From Clostridia bacterium (GTDB lineage: Bacteria; Bacillota; Clostridia; Oscillospirales; Acutalibacteraceae), in contig JAFRZS010000262.1 in the NCBI GenBank assembly GCA_017442445.1, positions 1 to 10,176 on the forward strand: a DNA stretch of 10,176 nucleotides, read 5' to 3'. Positions 1 through 8,160 of this stretch are shown here, one piece after another. A program made the translations under genes and the position numbers. How positions within the stretch are numbered: position 1 is the stretch's first letter; each line of letters begins with the position of its first letter. The notes under the pieces were generated by a model. The model made no database searches. It was not told the origin of the DNA and saw nothing but the letters and a program-made list of their open reading frames with translations.

Positions 1-41
1 AAAAAATAGCAGAAAAGATTACACTTTTATCAAGATAAGTC

Positions 42-70
42 TTTAAAAATATTTTTCTTTGTGATATAAT
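42..70 (+). promoter_or_regulatory. Sigma-A type promoter for the SDR-PHP unit
   Basis: The -35 box TTTAAA (42-47) and a perfect -10 box TATAAT (65-70) are separated by 17 bp. A TGn extension (TGA, 62-64) lies directly before the -10, so this is an extended -10 promoter. Transcription would start near 77, giving a leader of about 30 nt before the ATG at 109. The surrounding DNA is very AT-rich. I see no recognisable operator. Bases 1-41 hold nothing I can assign; the end of an upstream gene there is possible but not demonstrable. Confidence 0.75.
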
Positions 71-108
71 ATATAGAATAGGATAATTTTAATATAGGGG
101 TGGCATAA

Positions 109-981
109 ATGACATTAGAACAGGCGAAAGAAATAGCAAAATTAAATGTAAATAACAGAGTATCCGCAAGCGGCAGACTTGGTGGAAAAATCGCAATAGT
201 TACAGGCAGTGCACAAGGCTTCGGCTTGGGTATTGCTGAAGAATTATACAAAGAAGGCGCATGTATCGTTATTGCCGACCTTAATGAAGAAAAGGCAAAA
301 GAGGTTGCAGATAGCCTCGGTGAACGCGCAATAAGCTGTAAGGTTGATGTTTCCGACGAAGCTTCAGTTGAAAATCTTGTTATAAAAACAGTTGAGCATT
401 TTAAAGGACTCGACCTCATGGTAGCAAATGCAGGTGTTGTAAAAGCCGGAGCTTTGAATGAAATTGATGTAAAAAGCTTCGATTTTGTAACAAAGATAAA
501 TTATACAGGATATTTTCTTTGTACAAAATACGCTTCCGAAATAATGAAGGCTCAGGTTGAAGGCAATCCTGAATACTGGGGTGATATTGTTCAGGTTAAC
601 TCAAAATCAGGAATTGTCGGTTCTAAAAACAACTTTGCTTATGCAGGAAGTAAGTTCGGAGGAATAGGTCTTACACAGAGCTTTGCACTTGAACTTGCAC
701 CTTATAACATAAAAGTAAATTCTGTATGTCCCGGTAATTTCTATGACGGTCCGTTATGGTCTGACCCTGAAAGAGGTTTGTTTGTTCAATATCTCAATGC
801 AGGAAAAGTTCCCGGTGCAAAGACAGTTGAAGATGTAAAGGAATTTTACTTGTCAAAATCTCCTATAAAGAGAGGATGTTTTCCTTTGGATGTTGCGAGA
901 GCAATTATGTACTGCGTTGAGCAGATGTTTGAAACAGGTCAGGCTATTCCGATTACAGGCGGACAGGTAATGTTGGGATAA
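109..981 (+). CDS. SDR-family oxidoreductase, sorbitol-6-phosphate 2-dehydrogenase-like
   Basis: This is a 290-residue classical short-chain dehydrogenase/reductase, expected to be a cytosolic NAD(H)-dependent oxidoreductase. The Rossmann glycine motif TGSAQGFG starts at residue 32, an acidic D57 ends the second strand (favouring NAD over NADP), and NAG lies at 107-109. The catalytic set is N131, S165, Y178 and K182 (YAGSK). The segments NSKSG..GSK, KFGGIGLTQSFALELA, KRGC and TGQ.I.ITGGQVM closely recall E. coli SrlD, so a sugar-alcohol or ketose phosphate is the likeliest substrate. The C-terminal substrate loop (CPGNFYDGPLWSDP) differs from SrlD, so I leave the symbol blank. It carries about 23 residues before the usual SDR start. 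The ATG at 109 follows AGGGGTGG (96-103) at good spacing. The PHP gene follows after 26 bp, probably in the same transcript. Confidence 0.9.
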   Translation: MTLEQAKEIAKLNVNNRVSASGRLGGKIAIVTGSAQGFGLGIAEELYKEGACIVIADLNEEKAKEVADSLGERAISCKVDVSDEASVENLVIKTVEHFKGLDLMVANAGVVKAGALNEIDVKSFDFVTKINYTGYFLCTKYASEIMKAQVEGNPEYWGDIVQVNSKSGIVGSKNNFAYAGSKFGGIGLTQSFALELAPYNIKVNSVCPGNFYDGPLWSDPERGLFVQYLNAGKVPGAKTVEDVKEFYLSKSPIKRGCFPLDVARAIMYCVEQMFETGQAIPITGGQVMLG

Positions 982-1007
982 TGTGCATTTGAAAGGAATA
1001 TTATTTT

Positions 1008-2180
1008 ATGAACAGATTGGAAAAACTTAACGCTTTAACAGTTGAAGAACGCCTTGACAACCTTAAAGCTCTGATTGAAAATGAAGTTGAAAAGCCTGAG
1101 GTTTTACCTCAGTTTGCAAATAATCATATACATACTTTTTATTCTTTTTCACCGTATTCACCGACAGCAGCTGTATATTATGCACGTGAATCAGGTTTGC
1201 AGACTGCAGGTATTATGGATCACGACAGCATCGCAGGTGCTTTTGAATTTATTGAAGCGGGAAAAATCGCCGGAGTTGCTACAACAGTAGGTCTTGAATG
1301 CAGAGTTTCAACAAAAGGAACTCTACTTGAAAACAAGAGAATAAACAACCCCGACCAGATTGGCGTTGCATATATGGCATTACACGGTGTACCTCATACC
1401 GAGATTAAAATGCTTCAGGAATATTTTGAGCCTCTCCGTCAAAGACGCAACGAGAGAAACAAAAAAATGATTAAAAATATAAACGAACTCTTTTCAGATT
1501 CAGGCATAGTTCTTGACTTTGAAGCAGATGTTCTTCCTGTTTCAAAATATTCATGTGGCGGCAGTGTTACGGAAAGACATCTTTTGTATGCTCTTGCGTT
1601 AAAAATAATTGCTGCAGCAGGAAAAGAAAATGTGTCGGATTTCCTTGAAGCTAAAGCGGGTCTTACACTTTCTGAAAAACAGAAGGCACTCATGAATGAT
1701 AAGGAAAATCCGTATTATGATTATGATTTATTAGGTATTTTAAAATCTGCACTTGTAGAAAAAATTTATGTACCCGCAACAGATGAATGTATTCATATTT
1801 CTGAATTATCAGCTCTGGCTAAAAAGACAGGCGCACTTTTATGCTACGCATATTTAGGCGATGTAGGCGATTCTGTCACAGGTGATAAGAAAACACAGAA
1901 GTTTGAAGACGATTATCTTGAAACACTCTTTGAGGTGCTGAAGGAAAATGATATTGACGCAGTAACATACATGCCGTCAAGAAATACTCCTGAACAGCTT
2001 ACTCGTTTACAGGAGCTTTGCAGGGTAAATAATATGAAAGAAATTTCAGGCGAGGATATAAATTCTCCCAGACAGAAATTTATTTGTCCCGAGCTTGAAA
2101 AACCGCAGTTTTCACATCTCATAGATGCTACTTGGAAATTGATTGAACGCGAGAAGCAGGAAACTTTAAAAAGAATGTAG
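1008..2180 (+). CDS. PHP-domain metal-dependent phosphoesterase
   Basis: This 390-residue protein has an N-terminal helical stretch (about 1-35) followed by a PHP (polymerase and histidinol phosphatase) domain. Metal-ligand motifs visible in order are H40-x-H42 (NHIHTFYS), D71-H72-D73 (MDHDS), E97 (GLECR) and a histidine at 126 or 130. The usual closing D-x-H motif appears here as GEDIN (348-352), with N352 where His is normal. PHP proteins hydrolyse phosphomonoesters or nucleic-acid phosphodiesters with two or three metal ions. The central part (about 140-280) is helical and not typical of short histidinol phosphatases or TrpH-type nucleases, so the substrate is unknown. The ATG at 1008 follows AAAGGA (992-997). 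Being 26 bp behind an SrlD-like dehydrogenase suggests sugar-phosphate metabolism, which is an inference only. Confidence 0.85.
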   Translation: MNRLEKLNALTVEERLDNLKALIENEVEKPEVLPQFANNHIHTFYSFSPYSPTAAVYYARESGLQTAGIMDHDSIAGAFEFIEAGKIAGVATTVGLECRVSTKGTLLENKRINNPDQIGVAYMALHGVPHTEIKMLQEYFEPLRQRRNERNKKMIKNINELFSDSGIVLDFEADVLPVSKYSCGGSVTERHLLYALALKIIAAAGKENVSDFLEAKAGLTLSEKQKALMNDKENPYYDYDLLGILKSALVEKIYVPATDECIHISELSALAKKTGALLCYAYLGDVGDSVTGDKKTQKFEDDYLETLFEVLKENDIDAVTYMPSRNTPEQLTRLQELCRVNNMKEISGEDINSPRQKFICPELEKPQFSHLIDATWKLIEREKQETLKRM

Positions 2181-2186
2181 TATAAT
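2181..2186 (+). promoter_or_regulatory. Possible -10 box upstream of tepA
   Basis: A perfect TATAAT lies directly after the PHP stop codon (TAG, 2178-2180) in the 47 bp gap before tepA. No convincing -35 hexamer is found 16-18 bp upstream (the sequence there is around AGGAAA) and no TGn extension is present. It could be a weak promoter for the tepA-to-DUF3006 unit, or chance in AT-rich DNA. Confidence 0.3.
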
Positions 2187-2191
2187 TAAAT

Positions 2192-2219
2192 CCCCGGTAC
2201 AAAAGATAAGTACATGGGG
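2192..2219 (+). promoter_or_regulatory. Hairpin masking the tepA Shine-Dalgarno
   Basis: CCCC (2192-2195) can pair with GGGG (2216-2219) and GTAC (2197-2200) with GTAC (2210-2213), around a 9-base A-rich loop, with a small 1x2 internal bulge. The 3' arm contains the GGGGGA ribosome binding site of tepA, so the fold would hide it. No U-tract follows, so it does not look like a terminator. Its regulatory role is inferred from position only. Confidence 0.4.
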
Positions 2220-2227
2220 GAATGAAT

Positions 2228-2956
2228 ATGAAAGATTATACACAGCCTACAAATCCTGAAACAAAAACAGAAAACACTTCAGATACAAACGATAACGACA
2301 ATTTCAGACAAATTCTCGACACTGGTTCGATAACTGTCAATAAAAACGGAAGATATATTCATTGTATGACAATAATCGGACAGATTGAAGGTCACTATGT
2401 GTTACCTCCGCAGAATAAAACAACTAAGTATGAGCATGTCATTCCCGGGCTTGTAGCCATTGAAGAGGATGATGAAATAGACGGACTTATAATAATTCTT
2501 AATACCGTCGGCGGTGATATCGAAGCAGGACTTGCAATTGCAGAGCTTCTATCGGGAATGAAAACACCGACAGTATCTTTAGTGCTTGGCGGCGGTCATT
2601 CGATAGGTGTACCATTAGCGGTGTCTTCTCAGAAATCTTATATCGTACCGTCTGCTACTATGACAATTCATCCTGTCAGAATGAACGGACTCGTCCTCGG
2701 TGTACCGCAGACCTTGTCTTATTTTGAGCAGATGCAGGAGCGCATTGTAAAGTTTGTTTCAGATAATTCAAACATTGATGCCGACAGATTCAGAGATCTT
2801 ATGTTGGCGACAGGTAAACTTGTGATGGATGTAGGAACTGTTCTCACAGGCGAAGAGGCTGTAAAAGAAGGTTTAATAGACGAGGTCGGCACCTTGTCGG
2901 ATGCATTATCATGGCTATATTCAACAATAGAAAAAAATAACGAAGGAGCGGTTTAA
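2228..2956 (+). CDS. tepA: TepA/YmfB-type ClpP-like serine protease
   Basis: This 242-residue ClpP/crotonase-fold protein is of the TepA (translocation-enhancing protein, B. subtilis YmfB) type. It has a disordered polar N-terminus (about 1-25) and then the ClpP-like core. The candidate catalytic triad is S125 in GGGHSIG, H148 in TIHP and D201 in MDVG; spacing of 23 and 76 residues matches ClpP (25 and 74). The end EEAVKEGLIDEVG is typical of the family. TepA is thought to degrade peptides such as cleaved signal peptides on the cytosolic side of the membrane; that role comes from the family. I prefer the ATG at 2228 over the in-frame ATG at 2222, because GGGGGA (2216-2221) abuts the first and is correctly spaced (6 nt) for the second. 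The stop overlaps uppP by one base. Confidence 0.88.
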   Translation: MKDYTQPTNPETKTENTSDTNDNDNFRQILDTGSITVNKNGRYIHCMTIIGQIEGHYVLPPQNKTTKYEHVIPGLVAIEEDDEIDGLIIILNTVGGDIEAGLAIAELLSGMKTPTVSLVLGGGHSIGVPLAVSSQKSYIVPSATMTIHPVRMNGLVLGVPQTLSYFEQMQERIVKFVSDNSNIDADRFRDLMLATGKLVMDVGTVLTGEEAVKEGLIDEVGTLSDALSWLYSTIEKNNEGAV

Positions 2957-3828
2957 TGGAATATTTAAAAGCGATGGGTTTGGGTCTTGTTCAGGGACTT
3001 ACGGAATTTTTACCCGTATCTTCAAGCGGACACTTATCAGTATTCCAATATCTTATGAATCAGCAAAGCGGAGAGTCTTCTAATCTTTTATCCGTTTTGT
3101 TACATATGGGAACATTGATAGCTGTTTTCGTAGTTTACTATAAAACTATATGGGAAATGATACTTGAAGCTTTCAGTATAATAAAGGATATTTTTACCGG
3201 CAAATTCTCCTTTAAGAATATGTCACCCATACGGAGAATGTTCTTTATGATGGTTGTATCATGTGTACCGTTATTGCTCTTACTTATCCCGATAGGAAAC
3301 GGCAATATACTCATGGATTTCCTCGGAGGATTGTCAGAGGATAATGATATCATAGTAGAAGGTTGTTGCTTCCTTTTGACATCGGCAGTGTTACTTATAG
3401 GCTCTCATGTAGCCAAAAGCAATAAAAATAAGCTTGATACTATGGATACAAAAAGAGCATTGGGAGTAGGCTTTGCACAGTTTCTTGCTGCAGGCTTTCC
3501 CGGTATTTCGCGTTCAGGCTCAACAATATCAACAGGTATGATGCTCGGAATAGAAAAAGAATATATGGTAAGATATTCTTTTATACTTGGTATCCCTGCA
3601 ATTTTGGCGGCTAATGTAATGGAAATTAAAGATGCTGTTGAAAATGGCTCAGAGCTTAACATCGGTGCCGCAATTTTAGGTATAGCGGTAGCAGCAGTTG
3701 TAGGTTTCCTTGCAATTAAAGCGCTTGAGTGGCTTGTAAAGAAAGATAAGTTTAAAATTTTCGGATATTATTGCTTAGTATTAGGTATTGTTGTTGTAAT
3801 TTTAGGAATTGTTAAAACTATAATGTGA
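2956..3828 (+). CDS. uppP: Undecaprenyl-diphosphatase (BacA family)
   Basis: This 290-residue polytopic membrane protein dephosphorylates undecaprenyl diphosphate to recycle the lipid carrier for peptidoglycan and wall polymers, and confers bacitracin tolerance. Both family signatures are present: QGLTEFLPVSSSGHL at 13-27 (Q13, E17, S22-S24, H26) and PGISRSGST with the key R186. Hydrophobic segments fill most of the rest, including stretches near residues 45-62, 92-108, 132-149 and the two C-terminal helices. Length matches the family (about 270-290). Its ATG overlaps the tepA stop (TAATG), with AAGGAG (2943-2948) upstream, so translation is probably coupled. Its place beside ftsK groups envelope and division functions. 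Confidence 0.95.
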   Translation: MEYLKAMGLGLVQGLTEFLPVSSSGHLSVFQYLMNQQSGESSNLLSVLLHMGTLIAVFVVYYKTIWEMILEAFSIIKDIFTGKFSFKNMSPIRRMFFMMVVSCVPLLLLLIPIGNGNILMDFLGGLSEDNDIIVEGCCFLLTSAVLLIGSHVAKSNKNKLDTMDTKRALGVGFAQFLAAGFPGISRSGSTISTGMMLGIEKEYMVRYSFILGIPAILAANVMEIKDAVENGSELNIGAAILGIAVAAVVGFLAIKALEWLVKKDKFKIFGYYCLVLGIVVVILGIVKTIM

Positions 3829-3836
3829 GGTTAAAA

Positions 3837-6407
3837 ATGGCAACAAAAAAGAAGAAAAAAACTACTAAAAAGTCAAATAATGTTCAGAATGTTTCTGAAT
3901 TAAGAAATAAAAAAGAAAACTCAAAAAACAAAAAAGACAAAGAGAAAAGATCTTTTTTTGAAGGTAAGTCACAGCTTGTTGCTGTAATCCTTTTTGTAAT
4001 AGGTATATTTTCTCTCTTTGTAACTTTTATCGAAGGAGAAAAGCTCTGGAATTTATTACATAATTTTTCCTTCGGTATGTTAGGTTACTGCGCATTTATG
4101 TTCCCGCTGGTGCTTTTATATGCATCAATAATCATAGCTATGGAGAGAGCAAAGAATATTCCTAAATCAAGCATAGTATTTACTTCTCTGATAGTTTTGT
4201 TTCTTGCGGCAGGATTCTTTATCTTCGGAAACGATAAGGAATTTTTTGAAAATGAAAATTTCCTTACATATATAACTCAGTCGTATGAAGTTGGTATATC
4301 CTCTGTAAACGGCGGTGTTGTCGGTGCGTTAATAGGCGGTCTGCTTGTAGTAATGTTCGGAAAAACAGGTGCCGAAATAACAGATGTACTTCTTATATTC
4401 TTGTGGTTTATGCTTCTTACAAAAACACCTTTGATGAATTTCCTTTCAACATTTTCCAAACCTGTTAAAAAGGTTAAAGATGTTGCGGAAAAACGTAAGG
4501 AGAGAAGAGAGGAAGAAAGACGCAGAGAAAGAGAAGAAAGTGAGCAGGAAACTGATTTCGGTGATGAAGACTATTTCGGAATCAATGATGAACCTACTTT
4601 TGTTGATATTCCGATAGGCCCTTCACCCAAAGATGATAAAAATAAAAGAAAAGTTGAAACGGTTGATATTCCTTTCGTAGTAGGAGAGGCTGAAGAACCT
4701 GAAGAAGAGGATACGTTGAGAATTCTTGAACTTGAGGACGATTATGTTCCTGAAGAGGAAACACCGAAGCCTGAGAAGAAAGCTCCGAGAGGTCGCAAAA
4801 AGAAGGAAGAAACAACAGTAAAGGCAGAGGATTTTGAAGTACCTGAATTCCCGATAACCGATGAAACAGAAGCTATATATAAAAAGCCTCCGTATTCATG
4901 TCTGAAAAATTATGAAACGGGTGATGACGGCGCATCAAGTGAAAATCTTGAAATGACAGCAAGAAAACTTGTTGAAGTTCTCAGAAGCTATAAGGTTGAA
5001 ACCTCAATCGTAGCAATTTCAAAAGGACCTTCTGTTACAAGATACGAATTAAAACCCGCACCGGGTGTTGTTATCAGTAAGATAACAAAGCTTTCAAACG
5101 AAATAGCTATGAACCTTGCGGCATCATCAGCAGTTCGTGTTGAAGCACCTATTCCGGGTAAAGCAGCTGTCGGTATTGAAGTGCCCAACAGCATCAAAGC
5201 TATGGTTTCAATGCGTGAGATAGTCGAATCTCCCGAATATCAGAAATCAAAATCAAAGCTCAATGTTGCAATCGGTAAGGATATCGCAGGCAACATAATC
5301 TGCGCTGATATTGCAAAGATGCCGCATCTTCTTATTGCAGGTACAACAGGTTCAGGTAAATCTGTCTGCCTTAATGCTATGATTATCAGTTTGCTTTACA
5401 ACGCAACACCTGATGAAGTAAAGCTTCTTATGATTGACCCGAAGAAAGTAGAGTTTAATACATATAATGGGATACCGCATCTTCTGGTACCTGTTGTTGA
5501 TGACCCGAGAAAAGCTGCAGGTGCACTTGCTTGGGCTGTAACAGAGATGAACAACAGATACAAGCTTTTCTCACAGATGAATGTAAGAGATATCTATGAT
5601 TATAACAAACGCGCTCAGGATGATCCTGATATGCCGAAGATGCATCAGATAGTTATTTTTATAGATGAGTTATCTGATCTTATGATGGCTGCTTCACGCG
5701 AGGTAGAAGATTCAATCTGCCGACTTGCACAGATGGCAAGAGCTGCGGGTATGCATCTTGTAATCGCAACACAGAGACCGTCAGTTGATGTTATCACAGG
5801 TCTTATCAAAGCAAATGTGCCCAGCCGTATTGCTCTTATGGTATCATCAAATGTTGACTCAAGAACAATCATTGATACCGCAGGCGCAGAAAAGCTTCTC
5901 GGTAACGGTGATATGCTCTTTGCACCGGTCGGCAAATCCAAGCCGACAAGAATTCAGGGTTGCTTTATTTCAACCGATGAAATCAGCGATGTAGTTTCAT
6001 TCATCAAAAATCAGGAAGAAACAAAATACGATGATGAAATTATTAAAGAGATTGACAGACAAGCTACCATGCAGAAAAAAGGCAAGGGTTCAGCCGCTGA
6101 GGACGAAGGCGGAGCTGAAGAAATTGAAGGCGATGAATTGTTACCGCAGGCAATTGAAATTGCCTTTGAAGCTAATCAGATCTCAACATCAATGCTTCAG
6201 AGAAAGCTCAAGGTCGGTTATGCAAGAGCAGGCAGAATTGTTGATATTATGGAACAGATGGGTATTGCAGGTCCTTACGAGGGCGCAAAACCGAGAAAGG
6301 TTCTTATAACAAAACAGGAGTGGTTGCAGAAACAGGCTTTATCAGGTAGTGATACCGATGATGACGATTACTACTCCGACGATGATTTCGAGGATTATGA
6401 TGAATGA
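3837..6407 (+). CDS. ftsK: DNA translocase FtsK/SpoIIIE
   Basis: This 856-residue membrane-anchored AAA+-type motor pumps chromosomal DNA through the closing septum; in spore formers the SpoIIIE form packs the forespore chromosome. In order it has a strongly basic cytosolic N-terminus (1-45), four or five membrane segments (about 47-65, 80-101, 112-131, 159-195), a charged, mostly acidic linker (about 205-340), the alpha/beta motor, and a C-terminal winged-helix gamma domain (about 766-830). The motor shows Walker A GTTGSGKS (502-509), Walker B IFIDE (D610, E611) and the family stretch ATQRPSVDVITG. Gamma reads oriented KOPS/SRS sites in this family. A highly acidic tail of about 20 residues follows gamma. 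I chose the ATG at 3837, 6 nt after GAGG (3827-3830), rather than an upstream GTG at 3825 inside the uppP end. FtsK versus SpoIIIE cannot be settled here. Confidence 0.95.
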   Translation: MATKKKKKTTKKSNNVQNVSELRNKKENSKNKKDKEKRSFFEGKSQLVAVILFVIGIFSLFVTFIEGEKLWNLLHNFSFGMLGYCAFMFPLVLLYASIIIAMERAKNIPKSSIVFTSLIVLFLAAGFFIFGNDKEFFENENFLTYITQSYEVGISSVNGGVVGALIGGLLVVMFGKTGAEITDVLLIFLWFMLLTKTPLMNFLSTFSKPVKKVKDVAEKRKERREEERRREREESEQETDFGDEDYFGINDEPTFVDIPIGPSPKDDKNKRKVETVDIPFVVGEAEEPEEEDTLRILELEDDYVPEEETPKPEKKAPRGRKKKEETTVKAEDFEVPEFPITDETEAIYKKPPYSCLKNYETGDDGASSENLEMTARKLVEVLRSYKVETSIVAISKGPSVTRYELKPAPGVVISKITKLSNEIAMNLAASSAVRVEAPIPGKAAVGIEVPNSIKAMVSMREIVESPEYQKSKSKLNVAIGKDIAGNIICADIAKMPHLLIAGTTGSGKSVCLNAMIISLLYNATPDEVKLLMIDPKKVEFNTYNGIPHLLVPVVDDPRKAAGALAWAVTEMNNRYKLFSQMNVRDIYDYNKRAQDDPDMPKMHQIVIFIDELSDLMMAASREVEDSICRLAQMARAAGMHLVIATQRPSVDVITGLIKANVPSRIALMVSSNVDSRTIIDTAGAEKLLGNGDMLFAPVGKSKPTRIQGCFISTDEISDVVSFIKNQEETKYDDEIIKEIDRQATMQKKGKGSAAEDEGGAEEIEGDELLPQAIEIAFEANQISTSMLQRKLKVGYARAGRIVDIMEQMGIAGPYEGAKPRKVLITKQEWLQKQALSGSDTDDDDYYSDDDFEDYDE

Positions 6408-8160
6408 TTTCCTTCCGATATCCCGTCAGGAAATGCTTGACAGAGGATGGCACTATGTAGATTTTGTATATATAACGGGTGACGCATATGTCGATCACCC
6501 GTCTTTTGGTGCGGCTATAATCACAAGGGTACTTGAAAACGCAGGTTTTAAAGTTGGAGTTATTTCACAGCCTGATTGGAAAAGTAACGAAGATTTTATG
6601 AAATTCGGAAAACCGCGATACGGCTTTTTTATAACATCAGGAAATATCGATTCTATGGTTGCACATTATACCGTAGCTCTCAAAAAGAGAAGCACCGATG
6701 CATACACTCATGGCGGTAAGTTCGGAAAAAGACCTGACAGAGCAGTTATCGTATATTCTAAAAAAGTCAGAGAAATCTACGGTGATATACCTATAATAAT
6801 AGGCGGACTTGAGGCGTCCTTGCGTAGATTTGCACACTATGATTATTGGGATGATAAAGTCAGACAGTCAATACTTTTTGACTCAGGTGCGGATCTTATT
6901 TCCTACGGAATGGGAGAAAAGCAGACTGTTCAGATTGCCGAAAAATTAAAGAAAAACATTCCCGTATCTCAGATAAGAGATGTTTTGGGTACTGTCTATT
7001 CCGTACCGACAACTGAAACACCTTATGAAGGAATAGAATGTCCGTCATTTAAGAATGTTTCAACCTCAAAAAAAGAATACGCTAAAGCTGCAAGAATACA
7101 GCTTGATGAACATGATTTTGTCAGAGGTAAGCTTATAAAACAAAGACACGGCGACAGAATGCTCATACAGAATCCGCCGATGCCGCCGCTGACTACCGAG
7201 GAATTGGATGCGGTATATGCTTTGCCGTTCACAAGGAGAATACATCCGTCCTACACAGAAGGTGTACCGGGAATTTCTGAGGTTGAATTTTCAATCGCCC
7301 ATAACAGAGGCTGTTTCGGTGCGTGTAATTTCTGTTCACTTGCATTTCATCAGGGTAGATATGTTACTTCACGAAGCAAACAGTCAATAATTGAAGAAGC
7401 AAAAAAAATCACCGAAATGCCGAATTTCAAGGGCTACATAAATGATATAGGCGGTCCCACCGCAAACTTCAGAACAACCTCCTGTGAGAAGCAGAAAGAG
7501 CACGGTTTGTGCAAAGGTAAAAAATGCCTTGCACCGACACCGTGTAAGGCATTGAAGGTTGACCATACTGAATATCTTGATATTTTGCGATCAGTCAGAG
7601 CTTTGCCGAAAATCAAGAAGGTTTTTATTCGTTCAGGCATCAGATATGACTATATGCTTGAAGATAAAAATGAAGATTTTATGCACGAGCTTATAAAATA
7701 CCATATAAGCGGTCAGATTAAAGTTGCGCCTGAGCACTGTTCTGCTACCGTGCTTGATTATATGGGTAAGCCTCATATTGAGGTTTATAAAAAGTTTTCC
7801 GAAAAATTCTTCGGTATTACAAAGAAAATCGGAAAAGAACAGTATATAGTACCGTATTTTATGTCATCACATCCCGGTTGTACATTAAAAGATGCAATCA
7901 AACTTGCTGAATTTATGAAGAAAGAGGGAATAAGACCTAATCAGGTACAGGACTTTTATCCCACACCGGGTACAGTTTCAACATGTATGTTCTATACGGG
8001 ACTTGACCCTTATACAATGAAAGAGGTTTATGTGGCAAAGACACCTCACGACAAAGCTTTGCAGAGAGCTTTGCTTCAGTATTTTCTTCCTCAGAACAGA
8101 AAGCTTGTTGAAGAAGCTTACAGAAAAGCGGGTATCAATCCCAAAAGGAGTAAACGATGA
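6400..8160 (+). CDS. ygiQ: YgiQ-family radical SAM protein
   Basis: This 586-residue cytosolic iron-sulfur protein belongs to the YgiQ (UPF0313) family. It has a conserved N-terminal domain (FLPISRQEM, ITGDAYVDHPSFG, ISQPDW, IIGGLEASLRR) and a radical SAM core with the CxxxCxxC cluster motif at C305, C309 and C312. A second cysteine group (C362, C371, C376, C382) follows, then GSxxRYD-like, APEH and YFMSSHPG motifs, all shared with E. coli YgiQ as I recall it. The reaction is unknown for the family. The product is shorter than E. coli YgiQ (about 740 residues), mainly at the ends. Three starts compete: 6349, 6397 and 6400. I chose 6400, because GAGG (6390-6393) is 6 nt away and the family starts close to FLPxSRxEM. 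It overlaps ftsK by 8 nt, so coupling is likely. Confidence 0.92.
   Translation: MNDFLPISRQEMLDRGWHYVDFVYITGDAYVDHPSFGAAIITRVLENAGFKVGVISQPDWKSNEDFMKFGKPRYGFFITSGNIDSMVAHYTVALKKRSTDAYTHGGKFGKRPDRAVIVYSKKVREIYGDIPIIIGGLEASLRRFAHYDYWDDKVRQSILFDSGADLISYGMGEKQTVQIAEKLKKNIPVSQIRDVLGTVYSVPTTETPYEGIECPSFKNVSTSKKEYAKAARIQLDEHDFVRGKLIKQRHGDRMLIQNPPMPPLTTEELDAVYALPFTRRIHPSYTEGVPGISEVEFSIAHNRGCFGACNFCSLAFHQGRYVTSRSKQSIIEEAKKITEMPNFKGYINDIGGPTANFRTTSCEKQKEHGLCKGKKCLAPTPCKALKVDHTEYLDILRSVRALPKIKKVFIRSGIRYDYMLEDKNEDFMHELIKYHISGQIKVAPEHCSATVLDYMGKPHIEVYKKFSEKFFGITKKIGKEQYIVPYFMSSHPGCTLKDAIKLAEFMKKEGIRPNQVQDFYPTPGTVSTCMFYTGLDPYTMKEVYVAKTPHDKALQRALLQYFLPQNRKLVEEAYRKAGINPKRSKR

Noticed and set aside
30..419. 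Antisense reading frame opposite the SDR gene, and similar minus-strand frames elsewhere (for example 9796-10149)
   Set aside because: They mirror strongly supported + strand genes, show no family motifs, and have low-complexity composition.
2192..2219. Intrinsic terminator for the PHP gene
   Set aside because: The hairpin is not followed by a U-tract but by the tepA start codon.
3825..3836. GTG start adding four residues to FtsK
   Set aside because: It lies inside the end of uppP and has no ribosome binding site; the ATG at 3837 follows GAGG at correct spacing.
6349..6399. Upstream ATG starts for ygiQ at 6349 and 6397
   Set aside because: The added residues are a frame-shifted reading of the FtsK acidic tail and do not resemble the family; 6400 has the better-placed GAGG. 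6397 remains a close alternative.
7483..7545. Second cysteine cluster in YgiQ as a novel extra Fe-S site
   Set aside because: E. coli YgiQ has a matching cysteine-rich segment at the same place, so it is a family feature rather than something new here.
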